Source: an uncultured Bacilli bacterium (GTDB taxonomy: Bacteria; Bacillota_I; Bacilli_A; RF39; UBA660). From it: a stretch of 57,152 nucleotides of DNA. Shown here piece by piece: positions 39,510 to 48,127 of this stretch. The stretch covers positions 1 through 57,152 of the forward strand of contig CAKOIM010000006.1 in assembly GCA_934086815.1 (NCBI GenBank). The letters are read 5' to 3'. The notes beneath the pieces are model-generated. The model was not told the DNA's origin and searched no databases. It saw only the letters and a program-made list of their open reading frames with translations. A program made the translations under genes and the position numbers. How positions within the stretch are numbered: the first letter of the stretch is position 1; each line of letters begins with the position of its first letter.

Positions 39510-39632
39510 CCGCCTTTCTGAAGTTCGATTAGCAAATCTCTCTAGTTAAACACTATTTCAATTAATCATAATGATATCTTCCGCGTATATTTTAGCAAAC
39601 TTAAAAATTATATTCCATTAAAAAAAGAAACT

Positions 39633-40946
39633 TTATAAATTTCTTTTAATCAATTGATTTAATTCCACGGCATATTCCATTGGTAATTCTTCCTTAAATT
39701 TATCAATAAAACCCAATACTATTAATTCTGTTGCTTTTTCTTCGGTCATTCCTCTACTCATAAGATAAAATAAAACATCATCATTAATTTTAGATACTGT
39801 TGCTTCATGTTCAATATTACTACTTATATTACTTACGACATTTACAGGTATTGTATCACTCATTGATAAATCATCTAATATTAAGCTATCACATTTAACT
39901 AAAGCTTCACTATTTAAAGCATTTTTCTTTATTTCAACTTTACCTCGATAAGTAGCATTTCCTCCAAGACTCGCAATACTCTTAGAAACAATATTACTTT
40001 TTGTATTCTTACCTATATGAATCATTCTAGCCCCGCTATCTTGCGTTTGCTTATTTTTAGCAACACTTATAGTAATACATGTTCCATTTGAATTATCACC
40101 TTTTAAAACACAACAAGGATACTTCATAGTAACTTTAGAACCAATATTTCCATCAATCCACTCCATAACTCCAAAATCATCTACTAATGCTCTTTTAGTA
40201 ACTAAATTATATACATTTGTAGCCCAATTTTGCACAGTTGAATAACGACATTTAGCATTTTTGCCAACATAAATTTCTACAATAGCAGCATGCAGACTAG
40301 ATTCACTATAACTAGGAGCAGTACATCCTTCAACATAATGTAAAGAAGAATTATCATCTACTATTATAAGAGTTCTTTCAAATTGTCCCATATTTTTACT
40401 GTTTATACGAAAATAACTTTGTAAAGGTCTATCCAATTTAGTATTTTTAGGTACATATATAAATGAACCTCCACTAAATACAGCAGCATTTAAGGCAGCA
40501 AATTTATTTTCAGTATATGAAACAATCTTACCGAAATATTTTTTTACTAAATCTGGATATAATTTAATTGCTTGATCAATAGATGTAAATATGACATTTT
40601 TATCTTCTAGTTCTTTAATCATATTATGATAAATTACTTCACTTTCATATTGAACACCCATTCCCCCAAAATGCTTTTCACTTTCAAGTACACCTACACT
40701 ATCAAGTTCATCAACAACAGGCTTTAAAATATTATTCCAATCACTTTCTAATAATTTATCTTGTTTATCACTTTTATAATATATTACATCATCAAAATTA
40801 ATATTAATTTCCGGTCCAAAGTCTGGCATTTTTTGCGAAACAAATGATTCATATCCTTTCAATCTATAATCTAAAACCCATTTATCTTCATTTTTTATTT
40901 TAGATACTTTTTTAACCTTTTCTTTATTTAAACCTACTATTTCCAT
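39633..40946 (-). CDS. sufB: Fe-S cluster scaffold subunit SufB
   Basis: 437 aa. A typical SufB beta-helix core with FIYVPKNTKLDRPLQSYFR, CTAPSYSESSLHAAIVEIYV and, near the end, ISSNIEHEATVSKINDDVLFYLMSRG with conserved His and Asp/Glu. Together with SufC and SufD it forms the SufBCD scaffold where Fe-S clusters are built. It is the last gene of csoR-sufC-sufD-sufU-sufB, one base after sufU. A weak AAGAAA/TTTCTT hairpin with T-run follows the stop. Confidence 0.95.
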   Translation of the reverse strand: MEIVGLNKEKVKKVSKIKNEDKWVLDYRLKGYESFVSQKMPDFGPEININFDDVIYYKSDKQDKLLESDWNNILKPVVDELDSVGVLESEKHFGGMGVQYESEVIYHNMIKELEDKNVIFTSIDQAIKLYPDLVKKYFGKIVSYTENKFAALNAAVFSGGSFIYVPKNTKLDRPLQSYFRINSKNMGQFERTLIIVDDNSSLHYVEGCTAPSYSESSLHAAIVEIYVGKNAKCRYSTVQNWATNVYNLVTKRALVDDFGVMEWIDGNIGSKVTMKYPCCVLKGDNSNGTCITISVAKNKQTQDSGARMIHIGKNTKSNIVSKSIASLGGNATYRGKVEIKKNALNSEALVKCDSLILDDLSMSDTIPVNVVSNISSNIEHEATVSKINDDVLFYLMSRGMTEEKATELIVLGFIDKFKEELPMEYAVELNQLIKRNL

Positions 40947-40947
40947 T

Positions 40948-41373
40948 TTACTTCCCTACTTCATCAAGAATTTTTTTAGCACTTTTACTAGATAATAATG
41001 CACAATTCTTTCTAGCTGGTTGTAAATATATTTCATCAAATACATTTAATTCCCCAAGTATATTAGCATCATATGGTTCTTCATTAATCATGTTTTGATA
41101 ATTACTTATTATTTCTTTTGCTTCATTTACACTTTTCCCAATTAAACTCTTAACAATTATACTCGTTGCACTCGTACATATTGCACAAGCTTCGCCATCA
41201 AAAACTACATCGACAATTTTATCATCATCTACTTTCATCATTAAATCAATATTATCAATACATGAATCACTTCTTGTATTTGCTTTTATATAACTTTCAT
41301 CACTCGTTAAACCTTTATTTGTTGGATATTGATAATTATCTAGTATGATAGCTCTTTTAGTTTCTTTATCCAT
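40948..41373 (-). CDS. sufU: Sulfur-relay/scaffold protein SufU
   Basis: 141 aa. The Zn site is kept: C-x-D in RSDSCIDNI, Cys in GEACAICTS, and Cys in ARKNCALLS near the C-terminus. SufU receives sulfur from the cysteine desulfurase SufS in Firmicutes. Yet sufS, usually located between sufD and sufU, is missing from this operon. Ribosome site GGAGG; the start overlaps the sufD end by 8 nt. Confidence 0.92.
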   Translation of the reverse strand: MDKETKRAIILDNYQYPTNKGLTSDESYIKANTRSDSCIDNIDLMMKVDDDKIVDVVFDGEACAICTSATSIIVKSLIGKSVNEAKEIISNYQNMINEEPYDANILGELNVFDEIYLQPARKNCALLSSKSAKKILDEVGK

Positions 41374-41944
41374 GATTAACCTCCTTTAATAATTTATAAA
41401 AATCTTTTACTATTTGCAAATTTTCATTAAAATCCCCTAATAATAAAGTTTCAATAAGCATTTCTTTAGCTTTACTTTTGCTTATACCTCGACTCATTAA
41501 ATAAAATAAACTACTTTCTTTAAATGTCCCAATATAAGCCGAATGATTTGACACTGTATCATAATTTCTTATAAGTAAGTTAGGCTTTATTACACTTTCA
41601 CCATCACTTAAATTAATTATTTGATTATCCTGATTACATATACACTTAAAAGATGAATTAGGAACTTTGCCTGTTACATTAAACTCTAATTTTTTATCTA
41701 AAACATTTACTCCGTGACATATTACTAAGCTTTCTGTTTTACTTTTATTATGATTTATATTAATTAAACACTTGTTACTATCTTTATTTATAACACTCAA
41801 ACGATAAACAACTTTGGAAGTTTCATCGTTTAAATTTATATTTACAGAAATACTTTTATTATAAACTAAATGAAAAATCTCTATAGATTCTTTACCAACA
41901 TCTAAGCTTATATCTTCGTTAAAAACATACATAGATTTATTCAT
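41366..41944 (-). CDS. sufD: Short SufD-like scaffold subunit
   Basis: 192 aa, about half of Bacillus SufD (about 437). The C-terminal family part is present: NHSAYIGTFKESSLFYLMSRGISKSKAKEML, parallel to the SufB end. The N-terminal region is a reduced beta-helix (LVYNKSISVNINLNDETSKVVY). It could still pair with SufB, whose own C-terminus is complete. It overlaps sufC by 8 nt. The shortness may be lineage-wide reduction rather than damage, since the frame is intact. Confidence 0.8.
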   Translation of the reverse strand: MNKSMYVFNEDISLDVGKESIEIFHLVYNKSISVNINLNDETSKVVYRLSVINKDSNKCLININHNKSKTESLVICHGVNVLDKKLEFNVTGKVPNSSFKCICNQDNQIINLSDGESVIKPNLLIRNYDTVSNHSAYIGTFKESSLFYLMSRGISKSKAKEMLIETLLLGDFNENLQIVKDFYKLLKEVNHG

Positions 41945-42668
41945 TGTAACCTTCTTGTTCAGTTCTATTTGCTAAAGTTATATCTCCGGTTTCAACAATT
42001 TTTCCATTTTTCATAATATGAACATAATTAGGTTTAATTAATTCTAATATTCTTGGATAATGGGTAATAATTAATATAGAAGTTTTAGGATGTTTTTCTT
42101 TATAATCATTAATATTTTTACAAACAACTTTTAAAGAATCAATATCTAACCCAGAATCTATTTCATCTAAAATTATAAATTTTGGTTCTAATATTTTTAT
42201 TTGCAATATTTCATTTTTCTTTTTTTCTCCACCAGAAAAACCAACATTAACATGACGATGTATCATATCGTTAGAAAATTCTAAATCATTTAAAGATGTA
42301 TTTATACTATTTATAAAGTTAAAGTAATCTATATGCTTATTTGTTATTTCTTCTTTACTTATTTTTAAAAATTCACTATTTGTTACTCCGTTTATAACCG
42401 TAGGATCTTGCATAGCTAAAAAGATACCTAATTTAGCTCTTTCATCAACTGATAATTCATTTATTAGTTTGTCATTAAAGTATATGTTTCCTTCATCTAT
42501 TTTGAATAAAAAATGTCCCATTATAGCTTTAGAAAGAGTTGATTTCCCCGTTCCGTTAGGTCCCATTATAGCATGAATTTCTCCATCATTTATATTTAAA
42601 TTTAAGCCATTTAAAATTACTTTACCATCTTTTTTTAAACTTACTTTAAGATTTTCTATTTTTAACAT
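41937..42668 (-). CDS. sufC: Fe-S assembly ATPase SufC
   Basis: 243 aa ABC-type ATPase. Walker A GPNGTGKSTLSKA (about 36-48), signature GFSGGEKKKNEILQ (the KKN variant typical of SufC), Walker B KFIILDEIDSGLD and the switch His in ITHYPR. It drives cluster assembly on SufBD in the cytosol and is not a transporter. First structural gene after csoR, 10 bp downstream. Confidence 0.96.
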   Translation of the reverse strand: MLKIENLKVSLKKDGKVILNGLNLNINDGEIHAIMGPNGTGKSTLSKAIMGHFLFKIDEGNIYFNDKLINELSVDERAKLGIFLAMQDPTVINGVTNSEFLKISKEEITNKHIDYFNFINSINTSLNDLEFSNDMIHRHVNVGFSGGEKKKNEILQIKILEPKFIILDEIDSGLDIDSLKVVCKNINDYKEKHPKTSILIITHYPRILELIKPNYVHIMKNGKIVETGDITLANRTEQEGYNE

Positions 42669-42678
42669 AATACCACCT

Positions 42679-42990
42679 TTATTTATTTAATTTATCAAAC
42701 AAATTGATAACATCATCTATAACTTCTAATTTCCCATCATTTATGTTTTTTAACATACAAGTTTGCATATGATTTTTTAATATATTATTACCTAAACTTT
42801 TTAAAGAATGCATAGACGCTGATAATTGCATGAGTACTTCATCGCAATATCTATCATCTTCGACCATTTGTTTAATACCTCTTATTTGGCCTTCAATGAC
42901 ATTTAATCTTTTTATTATTTTTACTTTTTCTTCCAAAGTTCTATGTTTTGCTTTTTTACAATTTTGACAATCTACTTGCACTTTAACCAC
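42679..42990 (-). CDS. csoR: CsoR-family copper-sensing repressor
   Basis: 103 aa. Helical DUF156 protein with the Cu(I) triad at C49, H74 and C78 (RYCDEV and LKNHMQTCM), the same spacing as CsoR. An extra N-terminal CQNC motif is present. It starts with GTG at 42990, essentially at the inferred transcription start, so it may be leaderless, or a second GTG at 42981 with GGTGG upstream may be used. The operator lies inside its own promoter. It leads the suf operon, which implies copper (or persulfide-linked) control of Fe-S assembly. Confidence 0.88.
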   Translation of the reverse strand: MVKVQVDCQNCKKAKHRTLEEKVKIIKRLNVIEGQIRGIKQMVEDDRYCDEVLMQLSASMHSLKSLGNNILKNHMQTCMLKNINDGKLEVIDDVINLFDKLNK

Positions 42991-42997
42991 CGGGTTT

Positions 42998-43027
42998 ATT
43001 ATACACCCCCTTAGGGTATAATGTAAA
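42998..43027 (-). promoter_or_regulatory. csoR-suf promoter with embedded CsoR-type operator
   Basis: Minus-strand -35 TTTACA (43022-43027), 18 bp, -10 TATAAT (42998-43003). Between them lies TACCCTAAGGGGGTGTA (43002-43018 region), the GC-rich interrupted palindrome typical of CsoR sites. A bound repressor would block the promoter. Confidence 0.8.
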
Positions 43028-43036
43028 GTTTAATTA

Positions 43037-43065
43037 TTGCTTTTTTTACTTATCTTTATTATAAT
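43037..43065 (+). promoter_or_regulatory. Promoter of tRNA-Thr(GGT)
   Basis: TTGCTT (43037-43042), 17 bp, TATAAT (43060-43065), divergent from the csoR promoter. The start would be a few bases before the tRNA. Confidence 0.7.
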
Positions 43066-43073
43066 CTAAGTAT

Positions 43074-43148
43074 GCCGCAATAGTATAATGGCTATTACAA
43101 ATCCATGGTAAGGATTAAATCAGTGTTCGATTCACTGTTGTGGCACCA
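43074..43148 (+). tRNA. tRNA-Thr (GGT)
   Basis: Acceptor GCCGCAA/TTGTGGC, discriminator A and encoded CCA. Anticodon stem AATCC/GGATT with loop ATGGTAA (anticodon GGT). T-arm CAGTG/CACTG with TTCGATT. The D-stem is weak (GTA/TAC). The only plus-strand tRNA in the window, isolated from the operon. Confidence 0.88.
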
Positions 43149-43188
43149 GAGTGATTGTTACTAAAATAAAAATAAAGAAATGATTGCA

Positions 43189-43225
43189 AAAAATAAATAC
43201 TCAATATCTAGGAGTATTTATTTTT
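43189..43225. terminator. Bidirectional terminator after tRNA-Thr(GGT)
   Basis: AAAAATAAATACTC/GAGTATTTATTTTT hairpin with A/T tracts on both sides. It ends the tRNA transcript and the convergent gene at 43218. Confidence 0.8.
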
Positions 43226-43619
43226 TGTATTGCTTTTTTAATTGACGAACCGATATATTCTTTTCTTTTTCTTTAAAATATGGTTTTAAAGATTCTTTAT
43301 CTACATATAAACAATTAACACTATGAGGAATTGTTGACATAATTAAACCTCCTAACCGATAACCATTCTTTGTTACATCATGAGAAATTTTAATTAAATC
43401 TAAAATTGAATTTAGTCTTTCTATGTCAATATAGCCCCCATTTTTATTTTTTATTAAAATAGCATTTTCTTTATAAAGTTCCGATTTTTCTTCTACATAA
43501 CCAAAACGATCGTACCCTATACTACAATCATCTATAACAGTATTAACTCCTAGCATTGTATGTTCTTCATATTTTATGCACTTTTTTATATTTCCTATAA
43601 ATATTTGATTCGATTTCAT
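43218..43619 (-). CDS. Hypothetical protein, 133 aa
   Basis: A soluble protein with no family I recognise. It has an N-terminal beta-like part (NQIFIGNIKKCIKYEEHT), a central GGYIDIERLNSILDLI helix, and a short basic C-terminal helix (ISVRQLKKQYKK). The 3' end lies in the terminator shared with tRNA-Thr. It is separated from the suf operon by the tRNA, so no functional link is implied. Confidence 0.5.
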   Translation of the reverse strand: MKSNQIFIGNIKKCIKYEEHTMLGVNTVIDDCSIGYDRFGYVEEKSELYKENAILIKNKNGGYIDIERLNSILDLIKISHDVTKNGYRLGGLIMSTIPHSVNCLYVDKESLKPYFKEKEKNISVRQLKKQYKK

Positions 43620-43660
43620 TTTTATTTTCCTTTCTTTTTAAATTATATTATCTCATTAAT

Positions 43661-43910
43661 TCATAATTTTTTCAAATCTTCTTCAACAACACTAATTAAT
43701 TCTTGTTCTGTTGGTAAATGTAGTTTATACTCTGATGAAAATATTGTTTTATTATCCTTCGGCAAAATTTTTTTTACAATCGTTTCATTTTTATTCGTAG
43801 ATAGTAATATACCTATTGTTTAATTTTCATCTTCTTGCTCTATTTTCATAATAATTTTACCAATATTCCAATATAAATTGAGCATTTATGTATTAACAGC
43901 ACTCTACTAT
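43661..43910 (-). pseudogene. Remnant of a DUF1016 (YhcG-type) PDDEXK nuclease
   Basis: In one frame on the minus strand: SAVNT, stop, MLNLYWNIGKIIMKIEQED, stop, then TIGILLSTNKNETIVKKILP and SEYKLHLPTEQELISVVEEDL. These are the N-terminal (VNT-MLNLYWNIGK) and extreme C-terminal parts of DUF1016 proteins, joined in frame with a TAA at 43820-43822 and the whole nuclease core (usually over 200 aa) deleted. A plus-strand open frame at 43560-43823 is only its antisense. Confidence 0.8.
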
Positions 43911-43954
43911 TATATTTGATTTTTTCTAATTAGTTCTTCTAAATTTAAAATACT

Positions 43955-44944
43955 TTATTTAATAAACTTTTTAGCTCTGACTAATCTATTTTTATCGTAG
44001 TTTTCTTGATAATTTTTAAAATACTGTCTTAAAAAATATATTTTATCTAAATTATTATCAAATACTAAATCCACAAATTCTAAAGCTCCATTTAAATCAA
44101 TAAAATCATAATTAATATATTCATCTTTTGATGCCTTAATCTTATAATCTAAAAATTCTTCATCTATTAATTTATCCTTTGCTGTTAAAAGCATTTTGGC
44201 AAAAGCATTAATATTATTTTGCCATACAATCTCACTAGAACTAGCGTTTGGAAACCTAAATTCAATTGTATTTATAAACTTTTTTTGAGTTTCAAACATT
44301 ATAAAATGAACATTACTCAAATTAAGAGCTTGATACCTAGAATGATTAGGAATAGCATAATAAATATCACTTAAATCTATGGCATCATCTAAAAATAATA
44401 AAGCCATATTTAAGTTTTCTTTAGATGGAAATGCATAATTTTTAATTCCTTTTCGAGCATTTAATTTATCACCATATGCGAATCTAAAAAGCACATGTTC
44501 ATATATTGTATATAACTTTAAAAATATTTTCCAAGATTCAATGTCTTCGCCTAAAATATTTGCTCCAATATGTATATGACCCCCGGCATTATGAAATGTA
44601 TCAGCATTATATTTAGCAAGAAATTGGCATATTTTTTGAAGCTGGTCCCAAGTTGAAATATCATCATTTAAAATCGGAGACACTACTTCACCACCCAAAG
44701 TAAGTGATCCATCATTAATTGATTTCCAACTATATAAAAAATTCACATCTAAAAATTCGTCAGTTAATATTTTAAATAATTTTTCATATTCTAATTCTAC
44801 ACCAAAGGTAAGTTCTTGAGGCAAATTTAAAGTATCTCTATATGTTAAAAAATAGTTTTCTACATCAACTAATACCTCTTGTAAATCACTTCCACGAAGA
44901 TAAGAAAAATAATTGTTTTTTAAATCACTTATATAATTATTCAT
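43955..44944 (-). CDS. Amidoligase-family enzyme
   Basis: 329 aa of the amidoligase superfamily (GCS-like COOH-NH2 ligases). Motifs are TFGVELEYEKLF (46-57), NDGSLTLGGEVVSPI (substrate/nucleotide loop), GGHIHIGANIL (about 120-130) and TIEFRFPNASS. These enzymes form amide bonds between a carboxylate and an amine using ATP. Substrates proposed for the family include peptidoglycan peptides, peptide tags and small peptides. It overlaps the next membrane-protein gene by 4 nt, so the two form a unit. Confidence 0.85.
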   Translation of the reverse strand: MNNYISDLKNNYFSYLRGSDLQEVLVDVENYFLTYRDTLNLPQELTFGVELEYEKLFKILTDEFLDVNFLYSWKSINDGSLTLGGEVVSPILNDDISTWDQLQKICQFLAKYNADTFHNAGGHIHIGANILGEDIESWKIFLKLYTIYEHVLFRFAYGDKLNARKGIKNYAFPSKENLNMALLFLDDAIDLSDIYYAIPNHSRYQALNLSNVHFIMFETQKKFINTIEFRFPNASSSEIVWQNNINAFAKMLLTAKDKLIDEEFLDYKIKASKDEYINYDFIDLNGALEFVDLVFDNNLDKIYFLRQYFKNYQENYDKNRLVRAKKFIK

Positions 44945-45777
44945 AAATTTCTCCTTCTTAAAATAGGAACATCTTTTTTTTCTTCTAAGTTACTTTCATT
45001 AAGCAATAAATTTATATTTTTTCTTCGACTTTCCAATAATTTATTTATCAATTCTAATTCTTCATCAGTTATAGGCTTAAAATAAGTCTCTTTCTCCTCA
45101 AGTAAATCTTTTAACTTTCCTTTTAATATTAACTTTTGTAACATTTTATAAATCCAACAAAGAGCCCAAAACATAGCATTAAGACGTAAGATATTATTTA
45201 AATTGCTATCAGTTAATTTTAATACTTTATATTTTTCATTTACAAACTTATGATTAACTACTTTTACAATATCATCTGCATAATCACTTTTTTCTATTTT
45301 AATCGAAGACTTTAAATTTAATTTATCTAACAATTTAGTTAATTCATCATTATCCATCGATAATATATTATCTAAACTATTTAAATCAATTTCATCATTT
45401 ACTTCGTAAGTTATAGTTTTTCTTTCATAATTATTTTTATCACTTTTAAAAACATAAGAACATTCAATAAAATTTTTATCATAAATATTTGAATTAATAT
45501 TTTCTATATGACTACCATCAGATGTATCAATTGTTTCAATATTTTTGCGAGACACTTTATCTTCATATGTAATTAAATCTTTTGTATTAACAAACTTAGT
45601 ATTAGCTACGACCATAAAAGTCATTATAAAAGGAACACTAAAATCTAGCACTATTCCAAATCTTAAAAGTAAATTTATAAGACAATTTCTTATATTATAT
45701 AATTTAGTATATTGAATTTTTCTTTCCAAAGACCTAATATCTTTATTTAATTTATTCATTAACTTAGTTTTATTCAT
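44941..45777 (-). CDS. Membrane protein of the amidoligase operon
   Basis: 278 aa. A short basic coiled-coil start, one hydrophobic helix (about 35-60), a large polar domain (about 60-200, external if the N-terminus is inside) and a second hydrophobic segment (LNAMFWALCWIYKM), then a charged tail with Arg clusters (RRRNL). No family is recognised. Its coupling to the amidoligase suggests it presents or exports the modified substrate, which is inference. Confidence 0.55.
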   Translation of the reverse strand: MNKTKLMNKLNKDIRSLERKIQYTKLYNIRNCLINLLLRFGIVLDFSVPFIMTFMVVANTKFVNTKDLITYEDKVSRKNIETIDTSDGSHIENINSNIYDKNFIECSYVFKSDKNNYERKTITYEVNDEIDLNSLDNILSMDNDELTKLLDKLNLKSSIKIEKSDYADDIVKVVNHKFVNEKYKVLKLTDSNLNNILRLNAMFWALCWIYKMLQKLILKGKLKDLLEEKETYFKPITDEELELINKLLESRRKNINLLLNESNLEEKKDVPILRRRNL

Positions 45778-45872
45778 AAATCCCCCTAAAGCTATTATAT
45801 ACTAACACATTTACTACAAAAATAAAAGAATCTATTTCTTTATTTGTAAATAAAATTCTCAAATACCAACAA

Positions 45873-45898
45873 AAAAGGCATGAACTTAAATTCATTGC
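45873..45898 (-). terminator. Terminator after the 45903 gene
   Basis: GGCAATGAA/TTCATGCC hairpin with one bulge, then six T on the minus strand. Confidence 0.7.
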
Positions 45899-45902
45899 CA
45901 TT

Positions 45903-46901
45903 TTATCTTTTATACATTTCCTTAGCTTTTTCTTGATTTTCTTTTGAATAACCATGTAAAGCATTAGGAGTTCTATTCATTAATTCTTGATAAACTTCTT
46001 CGAACGCTATTTTATTTTTCTTACTTAAAGTATTTATACTTACAAAAATATTACTTTTGCCCTCGTTTGTAATTACATAAATAGTTTTATTTGTTACAAT
46101 ACCATTTTGACGTATTTCAAAGGGATATAACCAAATTATATTTTTAATATCTATTATTTTTATTTCATTATGGTAACTTACAATATAATTATTATTCATA
46201 AATATTTTACATCTTTTATTATGAGTACCAGAATTCATTTCTAAATCTTGAGAAATTTTATCTATTATTTCTCGATCTTTTACTAATGTTTTCTTTAATT
46301 TCGCAATTCTTATAAAATAACTTATTACTAAAACTAACCCAAAGAAAATAAATATAGACCAAAATACCATAACAAACATTATATCTTCATGAGGATTATA
46401 GTAAGTATTTAAATAATATTTACCCACAGCATTTTTCATATCCTCCATTGAAACGTCTTCATCTTCCCCAGTATTTATAAATTCATGTAAATATTGATAT
46501 GCTTCATCTGGTATACTTTGTGAATCTCCATAAATTATTACTGGTGTTGGTGCATCCTTTTCTTCATCACTTAAACTATAATCTTGAATTTCTTTTAATA
46601 AATTATAGTTTTCTTCATTTAACACTACGACATATGGACGATTATGTTTATCATAGGCTAAATAATATTTTTTTTCTACACTATCTGTTTTTTCACTTGC
46701 AAAATATCTATCTAGTAAAGCTACTTCTACTTTCGCATATTCATAATCTCCTTCGACTTTATCTAAAAATATTGCTTCTGGATTTCTAACAACAAAGTAT
46801 GATACTACTCCTAAAAGTACACTTAGTATAATTATTACTACCCCTATTATCAAATTCTTTTTAGAACTTATTTCTTTAACAAAATAATTAGTATCTTTCA
46901 T
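45903..46901 (-). CDS. Two-helix membrane protein, 332 aa, unknown
   Basis: An N-terminal membrane helix (about 15-38), an external domain (about 40-170, acidic, with DAPTPVIIYGDSQS), a second helix (about 175-200), then a cytoplasmic domain. The latter has a PH/YcxB-like beta pattern (RCKIFMNNNYIVSYHNEIKIIDIKNIIWLYPF, only indicative). It lies upstream of the amidoligase operon and downstream of the sensor kinase, separated from the former by a terminator. No function can be assigned. Confidence 0.55.
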   Translation of the reverse strand: MKDTNYFVKEISSKKNLIIGVVIIILSVLLGVVSYFVVRNPEAIFLDKVEGDYEYAKVEVALLDRYFASEKTDSVEKKYYLAYDKHNRPYVVVLNEENYNLLKEIQDYSLSDEEKDAPTPVIIYGDSQSIPDEAYQYLHEFINTGEDEDVSMEDMKNAVGKYYLNTYYNPHEDIMFVMVFWSIFIFFGLVLVISYFIRIAKLKKTLVKDREIIDKISQDLEMNSGTHNKRCKIFMNNNYIVSYHNEIKIIDIKNIIWLYPFEIRQNGIVTNKTIYVITNEGKSNIFVSINTLSKKNKIAFEEVYQELMNRTPNALHGYSKENQEKAKEMYKR

Positions 46902-46951
46902 AAAACATCCTCCATGAACATTATACTTATTAAAATCTAAATTGTAAACAC

Positions 46952-48127
46952 TTACTTATAGTATTTAATTATAAAGCTTGAACCTTTTATTTCATTATTT
47001 AAAGCTTCTATTTTACCATTATCTTTATTTATTATTTCTGATGCTAAAGATAACCCAATTCCAAAGTTATTTGTACTATTATTACTCTTATAAAATCTAT
47101 CAAATATATGTTTTAAATCTTTTTCTTTTATACCAGTACCCTCATCAATTATCGAAATTTTCACATAAATATTATTATCTTCAAAAATAACATAAACATT
47201 ACCATTTTCACTATGTTCTATAGCATTTTTTATTATATTAGTTAAAGCTTCGACTTCCCATTTAAAATCTCCGATAAAACTAACATTATTACTACCCTTT
47301 AAATGTATATTTACTCCATTAATCTCTCTTAACGCATCAACATTTTTAATACACTCCATTAGCAATTTTTTAACATTTATTGCCTCTTTTTTAAACTCAA
47401 CAACATTAGCATCAAATCTCGATAACTTTAATAAAACAATTATTAAAAAGTTTATATTTTCTATTTGATCTCGTGAATCTCTTAGAAATTCTTTTTGTTT
47501 ATATATAGGAACATCTTCTTCTAAAAGGGTATCAAGCATTATCATTATTGATGTAAGCGGAGTCTTTAACTGATGTGATATATTTGCTAAATTTTCTTTA
47601 ATTATCAGCTTTTCCCTTTTTAAATTTTCAACACTTTCTTTTAAACATATAGTAGTTTTATATATTTCATTTTTTAAAATTGATAATTCCCCTTCCGTAT
47701 TATCAAGTATTTCTAAGTCATATATTCCTTCATTAATTTTTTTTAAATAATTAGTTAATTTCAATATTTCTTTATTTCGTTTTCTTTTTTTATAAATAGC
47801 AAACAATATTATCAAAGCACTTAATAATAAAAACATACCTATACCTATAAATAGTATTTTATAATAAGTATCTTGCATATCTTTTAAATAACTTATATCA
47901 CTTTTTACAAAACCAAACTTTTCTAAAACATCAGTTTTCTTACCATTACTATTATTAATGATATTAATTAATTCTGCACTATCTACATTTTCATAATTAT
48001 CTAATACTAAAGCTACGACACTATTTACAAAATCATTAGTTACTTTACTATACCAATAATAATTAAAAATTATAAATATTATTAAACATATTAAACCAGT
48101 TAAAAACCAAATACCTATCTTTTTCAT
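46952..48127 (-). CDS. Sensor histidine kinase
   Basis: 391 aa. Two membrane helices (about 5-28 and 92-113) enclose a short external loop. A HisKA domain has ANISHQLKTPLTS with the phospho-accepting His (about 188), then HATPase motifs NAIEHSENG (N box), DEGTGI (G1), FDRFYKS (F) and GIGLSLAS (G2). It overlaps the response regulator by 4 nt. The external sensing part is about 60 aa, too large for a bare BceS-type loop and too small for a large sensor. Confidence 0.93.
   Translation of the reverse strand: MKKIGIWFLTGLICLIIFIIFNYYWYSKVTNDFVNSVVALVLDNYENVDSAELINIINNSNGKKTDVLEKFGFVKSDISYLKDMQDTYYKILFIGIGMFLLLSALIILFAIYKKRKRNKEILKLTNYLKKINEGIYDLEILDNTEGELSILKNEIYKTTICLKESVENLKREKLIIKENLANISHQLKTPLTSIMIMLDTLLEEDVPIYKQKEFLRDSRDQIENINFLIIVLLKLSRFDANVVEFKKEAINVKKLLMECIKNVDALREINGVNIHLKGSNNVSFIGDFKWEVEALTNIIKNAIEHSENGNVYVIFEDNNIYVKISIIDEGTGIKEKDLKHIFDRFYKSNNSTNNFGIGLSLASEIINKDNGKIEALNNEIKGSSFIIKYYK

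Noticed and set aside
43560..43823. Open frame of 87 aa on the plus strand
   Set aside because: Antisense to the DUF1016 remnant, whose minus-strand translation is recognisable.
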